A program made the position numbers and the translations under genes. This document shows positions 6,344 to 11,090 of a stretch of DNA of 11,090 nucleotides, piece after piece. The stretch covers positions 1 through 11,090 of the forward strand of contig JAKOSS010000631.1 in assembly GCA_029777145.1 (NCBI GenBank), given 5' to 3'. How positions within the stretch are numbered: the first letter of the stretch is position 1; each line of letters opens with the position of its first letter. Under the pieces are notes generated by a model that saw nothing but the letters and a program-made list of their open reading frames with translations, was not told where the DNA came from and ran no database searches. Source of the stretch: Acidobacteriota bacterium. GTDB lineage: Bacteria; Acidobacteriota; Blastocatellia; Pyrinomonadales; Pyrinomonadaceae.

Positions 6344-7822
6344 TTAGCCTCGCCGCGGGCGATCGGTCGTGCGCGATCGGCGCTGCAAACCGAGCTTGTT
6401 CTCAAGATCGCGCAACCGCGACGCAAGATAGACAACTTCCTTGCGATTTGAGCGCACACCATAGCCGATCTCCGCGCAACGGTCCATGAGGGCCGCAATG
6501 TCGTCAGGATTTTCGCTCGGCAGACGCTCGACGATCAGCCGAGCGATTTCCGGATTCCGCGTCGTGAAGTTGTCGGCACCGAGAAGCCTTGAAACGCGGC
6601 GACGAAAATCCGTGTATATGTTCTCGATCGCGAGATCATAGCCGTGCGTCCGCTGCTGAAGCTGCGCCATCGCCGAAACGTATTCGAGTTTCGAGAGGCG
6701 ATCCGGTTCGGGTTCGGGAACGGGACGTGCAAACCGCCGGCTCTGCGAGAAGAAAACGACGGCGATCAGCAGCCCGATCTGCGCGAACATCGAGATCACC
6801 GGCGTTCCGGCGAAGAACTCGATAAACCGGTTGCGGTTGGTTCCGTAACCCTGATGATATTCGTCGAACGCGATCGTGCCGTTGACGCTCACGAGGTTCA
6901 AGGCCAGCTGCGAGTTGTCGGCGATCGAAATGCCGGTGTTGGAAACGATGTAAGGATCGGAAACGAAGACGATCCGGCCGGAGCCATAAGGGACGTCGAC
7001 GACCACGTTCTTCATATTGTTGGCAAAATGAACAATTGGTGCAGCCTGGGCGGCCAATCGCATGGAAAGGTCCGAGGTCCCGTCCGTTCGTCTGCCGACT
7101 CCCAGCCGCGGTGTCGGCGTCGCCGTTCCGGCGGTCTCTCCTCGACGCGGTTCGGGTGTCGGATCGATGTTCTCTCCGACTTCGTAGTCAACGTCCGGAG
7201 TGGCGGTCGCATTCGGCACCGAGAGAACCGGAGCGTTAGTCGTGACCGGCGGCGGAGGCTGCCGCTCGAATCTGATCGACGACGCATACCGTGACGGCTG
7301 AACTGAATTCACCGACTGGGTGAAGATCGACGGGATCTTTGCCTTCGCGGCGTTCGTCCCGATCGTCATCTGCGACTGGTCGTACGCGTCGGTATCGATG
7401 AACGGGCGCTCGTTGGCGTAGTGTACAAGCGTGTAATTTGCCGTCGTGCGGACCATTTCCGAAGGCGGTTCGCGATCGATGATCACCAGTCGCCCGCCGG
7501 TCGAAACCCAGCGCATCAGATCGTCCATCTCGGCGTCGGTGTATTCTTGCCTGACGGTTCCGATGACGACGAAAACCGACGGCGACTCGTCGCGGCCCAG
7601 TTCGGACGGCGGCTCCGTCCAGCGAATCGCGCGGCGTCCGGTTTCATTGAGCAGATCGAAATACGCCCGCGTTCCAGTCGCTCCGCCGTTGAAACTCGAC
7701 CGATTCGGCATGTACTCACTGTCGGGCAGCTTCCCGCGCTGGGAATACGACGCCGCATTGAGCCCGATCAGCATTGCGATCAGGATCAGAACACCCAGCA
7801 AAATAATGATTCGTTGCCGCAT
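6344..7822 (-). CDS. DUF4350 membrane-anchored protein
   Basis: A 492-residue protein with an N-terminal membrane anchor (about 5-22), an extracytoplasmic domain, a second membrane helix (about 341-358) and a charged cytoplasmic tail. The N-terminal domain has the DUF4350 pattern: GTRAYFDLLNETGRRAIRW, VFVVIGTVRQEYTDAEMDDL, then WVSTGGRLVIID. FDEYHQGYG (319-327) before the second helix is the family's most recognisable motif. Residues 187-250 are a Pro/Thr-rich low-complexity linker between the two folded parts. The cytoplasmic tail (373-480) is helical and rich in charge, with a possible coiled coil at 463-478. DUF4350 proteins are usually encoded with MoxR and DUF4129 genes and are thought to act in an envelope-associated MoxR system; the biochemical role is unknown. 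It starts 18 bases after the DUF4129 stop. Confidence 0.88.
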   Translation of the reverse strand: MRQRIIILLGVLILIAMLIGLNAASYSQRGKLPDSEYMPNRSSFNGGATGTRAYFDLLNETGRRAIRWTEPPSELGRDESPSVFVVIGTVRQEYTDAEMDDLMRWVSTGGRLVIIDREPPSEMVRTTANYTLVHYANERPFIDTDAYDQSQMTIGTNAAKAKIPSIFTQSVNSVQPSRYASSIRFERQPPPPVTTNAPVLSVPNATATPDVDYEVGENIDPTPEPRRGETAGTATPTPRLGVGRRTDGTSDLSMRLAAQAAPIVHFANNMKNVVVDVPYGSGRIVFVSDPYIVSNTGISIADNSQLALNLVSVNGTIAFDEYHQGYGTNRNRFIEFFAGTPVISMFAQIGLLIAVVFFSQSRRFARPVPEPEPDRLSKLEYVSAMAQLQQRTHGYDLAIENIYTDFRRRVSRLLGADNFTTRNPEIARLIVERLPSENPDDIAALMDRCAEIGYGVRSNRKEVVYLASRLRDLENKLGLQRRSRTTDRPRRG

Positions 7823-7840
7823 TACCCAGTTCGTCGCCGG

Positions 7841-8881
7841 CTACACGCGCCGGCTCGATTCCATCGTTTGGCGATAGCCGTCGCGAAAATCCTCCCAATC
7901 CGTCGAGGTCGTTTCCTCGAGACCGTACCAATGCCGCTCGAAGCTTCCAGTCAGGTCGCTCATGTTGTGGAACAAGCTCCGGTGCTTGCGGACGTCGCGG
8001 AGGTAATCTCGGTTCGTCTTGTGCCGCGCGAGGCCGACGAGCTTCCGGTCGCTAAGTTCGCACAGCATCGCGATATAGCCCTTGCGGACAGCACCGCGAA
8101 GATCACCGTCGCGCGCCAGGAGTTCGGCCTCGCCGAAAAGCGTCGACGCGTTCTCGTCGAAGCCGATCCGATCTCCCATGATGACACGGTCTTCAGCCGA
8201 TTCGCGCCGGCGGCGGCGCAATTTCGAGGCGAGGAACGGCGAGAACTTGATCAGCAAATAACCGACGACAGCGATGACAATTCCGTAGAGCACGAACTGC
8301 AAGACAACCGACGTCGAGCGCATTCCCTCGCTGCTGCCTTCGGGCATATCGACCTTCGGGAAAACCTCTTTCAGCCACTTGTCGATCGAATTCATGATCC
8401 GATCGATCAGACTGTCCTCGGGTTCTGCCGGTTTTTGAAATTCAACGCGGCTCAGGATCTTGCCGAGCGCCTGTTTCGACTCGTCCTTCGAAAGACCGGA
8501 CGCTTCCGCCGATCGCAGCTCCCTGACCTTCATCAGCGCCGAGTCGATCCGTTCGCCGATCTCCTCAAGGACGACAAGACGCGTGTCCGGATCGCGTTCC
8601 AGCGACTCAGTTTTCCCGGCAAGCCAGACGTAATCGACCTCGACGCTCGTTCCGTTGAACTCGATACGCCGCAATGACTGGTCGGGATCTGTCAGGTGAC
8701 CGATCAGAACCTGCTGCTTCGCGATCAGCTCGGCTTCGGGCAGGTTCTTGACGATCGCTGCGGTCAGTTCCGTGATCTCCGCCTGTCTCTGCGTCAGGTA
8801 ATTCTCGAAATCGGCCAGCGTCCCGCACCACGCCGGAAGCGCAGCGAACAGGAGCACGAGAATTGCGAAGAGCCTTTTCAT
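7841..8881 (-). CDS. DUF4129 membrane protein
   Basis: A 346-residue protein with a Sec-type signal peptide (residues 1-19, ending LPAWC), an extracytoplasmic, largely helical domain (20-185), one membrane helix (191-213), a basic RRRRR cluster at 222-226, and a cytoplasmic DUF4129 domain at about 245-340. The domain is recognised by AELLARDGDLRGAVRKGY and LARHKTNRDYLRDV and ends in FERHWYGLEETTSTDWEDFR. DUF4129 is often the C-terminal domain of transglutaminase-like or DUF4350-linked proteins in MoxR clusters; here no transglutaminase is fused. The start ATG overlaps the upstream stop as ATGA (8881-8878), which supports co-translation with the membrane protein before it. Confidence 0.9.
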   Translation of the reverse strand: MKRLFAILVLLFAALPAWCGTLADFENYLTQRQAEITELTAAIVKNLPEAELIAKQQVLIGHLTDPDQSLRRIEFNGTSVEVDYVWLAGKTESLERDPDTRLVVLEEIGERIDSALMKVRELRSAEASGLSKDESKQALGKILSRVEFQKPAEPEDSLIDRIMNSIDKWLKEVFPKVDMPEGSSEGMRSTSVVLQFVLYGIVIAVVGYLLIKFSPFLASKLRRRRRESAEDRVIMGDRIGFDENASTLFGEAELLARDGDLRGAVRKGYIAMLCELSDRKLVGLARHKTNRDYLRDVRKHRSLFHNMSDLTGSFERHWYGLEETTSTDWEDFRDGYRQTMESSRRV

Positions 8882-9987
8882 TCCAAACCGAGCGTGGTGA
8901 TCGGCGATGATTTTTCCGTCGCAGGCGCCGCCGGCGACAGGTTAGACGCCAACGCCGGCTGAAGCGGGTTCAGGAACTCGCGCGGAACCGCCGGGATCTC
9001 TCCGAGGCGGCGCGCGGCCATCAACTCGATATCGTAACCTTCATGACGGACGCGCTCGTCAACATAGAGCAGGCAAAGCCCGATCATCCAGACCGGGAGC
9101 AACAGGATCATGCTCACCTGCCAGATCACCTGATTCGCGATCTCGAACCAGGCCGGAACGGCATCCGCATCGTACAGGAACCTCATGATGTCGACGCCGT
9201 TGACCCAGGCGTACCAGCCCATCGGGACGTAGAACAGCGCGAGCGCCGAATAGATCGCGAGAAAGGTGAAGATGAAGAGCCCGGCGAGGCGTTTGACGTT
9301 TCCGCTCGCGAGCGACGCGCTGCGTCCGATCGCCGCCCCGACGGACTGGCCTTCGACGAGCATGATCTGCGGGACGTACGCGAGTCGGGAAGCGATCAGG
9401 AAAAAGAGCCAGAGCATCAGCGTCACGATCGCGATCGTCAGAAAGATCGAAACGATCGTCGCCAGGAACGGTGAAAACGTGAACGCGGCAACCGTCAGCG
9501 CGATCGCCAGGAACACGATGATCATCGTTATGTAAAAGAGGAAAAATCCGATTATCCCGAGCGAGACGGTGATGATCACCGAGGCGAACGCAAGGCCGAT
9601 CATCCGCCCGCGAATGACGCGATAGGTCTCTTTGAAAGTGATCCTCTCGTCAAAAAGGAGATGCCTGACAAAAACGCGGGCAGCTCCGCCCATGACGATC
9701 ATCGCGGCGATCGTTTCGACGGTTCTGATCGCAAGATTGCCGAACCACATAAAGAGATAATAGACGACTGTTTGGTCAGGATTGTTGACCGTATCGACTG
9801 TGAACAGCGAGCGTCCGAGAATCGTCCAGGTCACCGAGAAGATCGTTCCGGCGATGATCGGTGGCGCCGCGATCCAGAGAAATGTCCAGAAGTTCTTTCG
9901 GTAAAGCCGTACCGCGCGGTCGATCAGATCTCCCGCACCGAGTGGTTTGATCGAAAGCTGTGAAGCTGAAAGAAGAGGCCCGTCCAT
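8878..9987 (-). CDS. Polytopic membrane protein, GPDPase-membrane-domain-like, first gene of the MoxR-associated cluster
   Basis: A 369-residue protein. The N-terminal cytoplasmic stretch reads SIKPLGAGDLIDRAVRLYRK (12-31), followed by about six hydrophobic regions (34-58, 74-103, 128-166, 170-202, 234-260, 285-308). A conserved loop, AAIGRSASLASGNVKRL, lies near 218-235. After the last helix comes LLYVDERVRHEGYDIELMA (306-324), a motif typical of membrane proteins encoded beside DUF4129 genes and often labelled glycerophosphoryl diester phosphodiesterase membrane domain. There is no phosphodiesterase catalytic domain, so an enzymatic role should not be assumed. The Pro/Ala-rich tail after 331 is variable. 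The frame stays open upstream to 10203, but ATG at 9987 is chosen because family-like sequence begins there and a promoter overlaps the extension. Confidence 0.75.
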   Translation of the reverse strand: MDGPLLSASQLSIKPLGAGDLIDRAVRLYRKNFWTFLWIAAPPIIAGTIFSVTWTILGRSLFTVDTVNNPDQTVVYYLFMWFGNLAIRTVETIAAMIVMGGAARVFVRHLLFDERITFKETYRVIRGRMIGLAFASVIITVSLGIIGFFLFYITMIIVFLAIALTVAAFTFSPFLATIVSIFLTIAIVTLMLWLFFLIASRLAYVPQIMLVEGQSVGAAIGRSASLASGNVKRLAGLFIFTFLAIYSALALFYVPMGWYAWVNGVDIMRFLYDADAVPAWFEIANQVIWQVSMILLLPVWMIGLCLLYVDERVRHEGYDIELMAARRLGEIPAVPREFLNPLQPALASNLSPAAPATEKSSPITTLGLE

Positions 9988-10000
9988 TCGAATTGGGCTA

Positions 10001-10028
10001 AGTATATCGTTTTTGCCGGGCTGTTCAA
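10001..10028 (-). promoter_or_regulatory. Putative sigma70-type promoter for the 9987-start operon, near-leaderless
   Basis: On the minus strand TTGAAC (10028-10023) and TATACT (10006-10001) are spaced by 16 bases, matching the consensus at four and five of six positions. A start about seven bases below the -10 box falls near 9994, leaving only six to eight bases before the ATG at 9987. There is no ribosome binding site in that space, so the mRNA may be leaderless or nearly so. Confidence 0.45.
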
Positions 10029-10239
10029 CCCGAATGATGCGCCGGGGCATTTTGCCCGCCGATCTACGCGAATCATCGCGAATGAACCGGTGGACGTCAA
10101 CTTGTCGTTTACCGCGGTTTGCCTCGAAAACAAACAGCGACAGCGGGAAATGATGTTTGGCGCTGATTCGCATTATCCGCGGGAAAGAGTCCGGTCGCAT
10201 CATCCCGAATTACGGATTGGAACGATTCAGCTGCCATGA
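10029..10239. other. Non-coding stretch, nothing recognised
   Basis: This part of the 418-base gap between the membrane protein start and the receptor stop shows no convincing gene on either strand. The minus-strand frame that runs through it (10203-9988) has no family resemblance and is interrupted by the promoter for the true start. No tRNA-like fold or riboswitch was noticed by eye. Confidence 0.4.
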
Positions 10240-10296
10240 CGCGGATGGCGCGGATAAAGCAAATAGATAATCCGCGATCTTCTGCGTCAATCCGCG
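10240..10296. repeat. Nested inverted repeat with CGCGGAT / ATCCGCG arms
   Basis: Two copies of CGCGGAT lie at 10240-10246 and 10249-10255. Two copies of ATCCGCG lie at 10270-10276 and 10290-10296. The inner pair encloses 14 A-rich bases and the outer pair encloses the whole. TGACGC at the left edge (10237-10242) can also pair with GCGTCA (10284-10289). The layout suggests a small dispersed palindromic element. Confidence 0.6.
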
Positions 10297-10350
10297 GCGA
10301 AAACCCGGTCGTTGCCCTAATGCGCGGGCTGGGATCATTTGGATTCAAAC

Positions 10351-10381
10351 AAAAAGTCCGCCGGATTTGCACCCGGCGGAC
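10351..10381 (-). terminator. Rho-independent terminator of the TonB-dependent receptor gene
   Basis: A perfect 9-bp stem, GTCCGCCGG (10356-10364) with CCGGCGGAC (10373-10381), encloses an 8-base loop. On the minus strand the stem is followed directly by TTTTT (10355-10351) and more T-rich sequence. It starts 25 bases after the TAA at 10408-10406, the right place and direction to end the receptor transcript. Confidence 0.88.
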
Positions 10382-10405
10382 AAAGCCAATCAGCCTTGCG
10401 GCGAA

Positions 10406-11090
10406 TTAGAATTCAAAGCGAGCCGCGAACTGAATCTGCCGCGGTCCGAATTCTCCGGTGATCTGTCCAAACGAAGTGCTGTTGATGTTAGCAAACTGCG
10501 TATTCTGGACGAGGTTCACGTTGTTGAGCATGTTGAACGCCTCCATACGGAGCTGGACGCGAATTGATTCGCTGAACTTGATGCTCTTCAACAAGGCAGC
10601 ATTGATGTTGAAGTAGCTCGGTCCATCGATCAACGTGCGACCCATGTTTCCGGTCTGACCCGGATTCACGTTAAAGAAGACCTGACCCGAGAACGGCGTC
10701 GATCCGAAACCGGCCGAAGCCTGTCCGTTGGCATTGATGATCGAGGGATCGATCCAGTAAATGCGTCCGTTGGCTTCAAAAATGCCGGTCAGGGCACGGA
10801 TCTGTTCATTGGTCAGCGACGTGTCCGCCGACTGACGGCCTGAACGACCGGTCCGGTTGTAGGTGCCGCGGGTATCGACGAAGCTGATCGGCGCACCCGA
10901 GGTCCACTGAACGAGACCCGAAAGTTCGAATCCGCCGAAGATCTTGTCGACCAATCCGCCCTTGTTCAGGAACATCTTGCCCTTTCCGAACGGCAGCTGA
11001 TAGATGCCGTTGAAATTGAACACATGCGTCTGATCGAAGTCTGCGCGCTGTTTGTCCCACTGCTTGTTGTTGTTGTCCAGATACGGTTCG
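10406..11090 (-). CDS. TonB-dependent receptor, Oar-like, C-terminal fragment (5' end outside window)
   Basis: The last 227 codons of a larger gene run in from the right edge and stop at TAA 10408-10406. The sequence has the alternating pattern of outer-membrane beta strands. Recognisable blocks are RADFDQTHVFNFNGIYQLPFG, GGFELSGLVQWTSGAPIS, GPSYFNINAALLKSIKF and QLRMEAFNMLNNVN, ending in QIQFAARFEF with a terminal Phe as needed for BAM-mediated insertion. These are typical of Oar-like or carboxypeptidase-regulatory-domain TonB receptors, very numerous in Acidobacteriota, which import large or complexed substrates. The plug domain and N-terminus are outside the window, so substrate cannot be guessed. 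An internal GTG (11023) only looks like a start; the frame is open and family-like upstream of it. Confidence 0.9.
   Translation of the reverse strand, partial: EPYLDNNNKQWDKQRADFDQTHVFNFNGIYQLPFGKGKMFLNKGGLVDKIFGGFELSGLVQWTSGAPISFVDTRGTYNRTGRSGRQSADTSLTNEQIRALTGIFEANGRIYWIDPSIINANGQASAGFGSTPFSGQVFFNVNPGQTGNMGRTLIDGPSYFNINAALLKSIKFSESIRVQLRMEAFNMLNNVNLVQNTQFANINSTSFGQITGEFGPRQIQFAARFEF

Noticed and set aside
5759..6451. Plus-strand ORF of 230 codons
   Set aside because: Antisense to the TauE/SafE gene; highly charged shadow translation.
7421..8677. Long plus-strand ORF of 418 codons
   Set aside because: It is antisense to the well supported DUF4129 and DUF4350 genes, has shadow-like Arg/Asp-rich composition and no recognisable domain.
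9988..10203. 72-residue N-terminal extension of the polytopic membrane protein
   Set aside because: No family resemblance, and a promoter-like pair lies inside it; ATG at 9987 begins the recognisable protein.

Overview
The window looks like chromosomal DNA from an Acidobacteriota-type bacterium, possibly a Blastocatellia relative. This is an inference from three things: an Oar-like TonB-dependent receptor C-terminus at the right edge, an envelope gene cluster of the MoxR/DUF4129/DUF4350 kind, and intergenic heptamer tandem repeats. No rRNA or marker gene is present, so the taxonomy is not firm. Every gene I can support is on the minus strand, so the transcribed order runs from high to low coordinates. 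Long plus-strand ORFs are antisense shadows.

Right edge: the last 227 residues of a TonB-dependent receptor (10406 to the edge) end in a strong Rho-independent terminator (10351-10381). A roughly 420-base non-coding stretch follows, holding a small nested inverted repeat and a sigma70-like promoter placed almost on top of the next start codon.

Centre: a tightly packed set, 9987 down to 5591, encodes a polytopic membrane protein with a terminal 'RVRHEGYDIEL' motif, a DUF4129 protein (4-base ATGA overlap), a DUF4350 protein (18-base gap) and a TauE/SafE-family transporter (stop and start abut). A MoxR AAA+ ATPase (5440-4487) follows after 150 bases. MoxR, DUF4129 and DUF4350 proteins are commonly found together with a DUF58 protein. 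Here no DUF58 gene is seen, and a transporter sits where the set would be expected to be continuous.

Left: two tandem paralogous Tat-exported SGNH-like hydrolases (4404-3292 and 3177-2068), then a CREST-superfamily ceramidase-like membrane hydrolase with the complete Ser-His-Asp-His-His zinc-site pattern (1968-1219), then the N-terminal part of an M48/Ste24-type membrane metalloprotease (983 to the left edge). The left half is thus rich in envelope and lipid-type hydrolases.

The most unusual non-coding feature is a family of 7-bp repeats: 18 perfect copies of ACTCACG (1112-1237), an adjacent degenerate heptamer array with 21-bp higher-order periodicity (1039-1108), and two oppositely oriented three-copy ATTCAAG arrays that form the arms of a 95-base imperfect palindrome (1996-2090). 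Two successive genes have their last codons inside these repeats.
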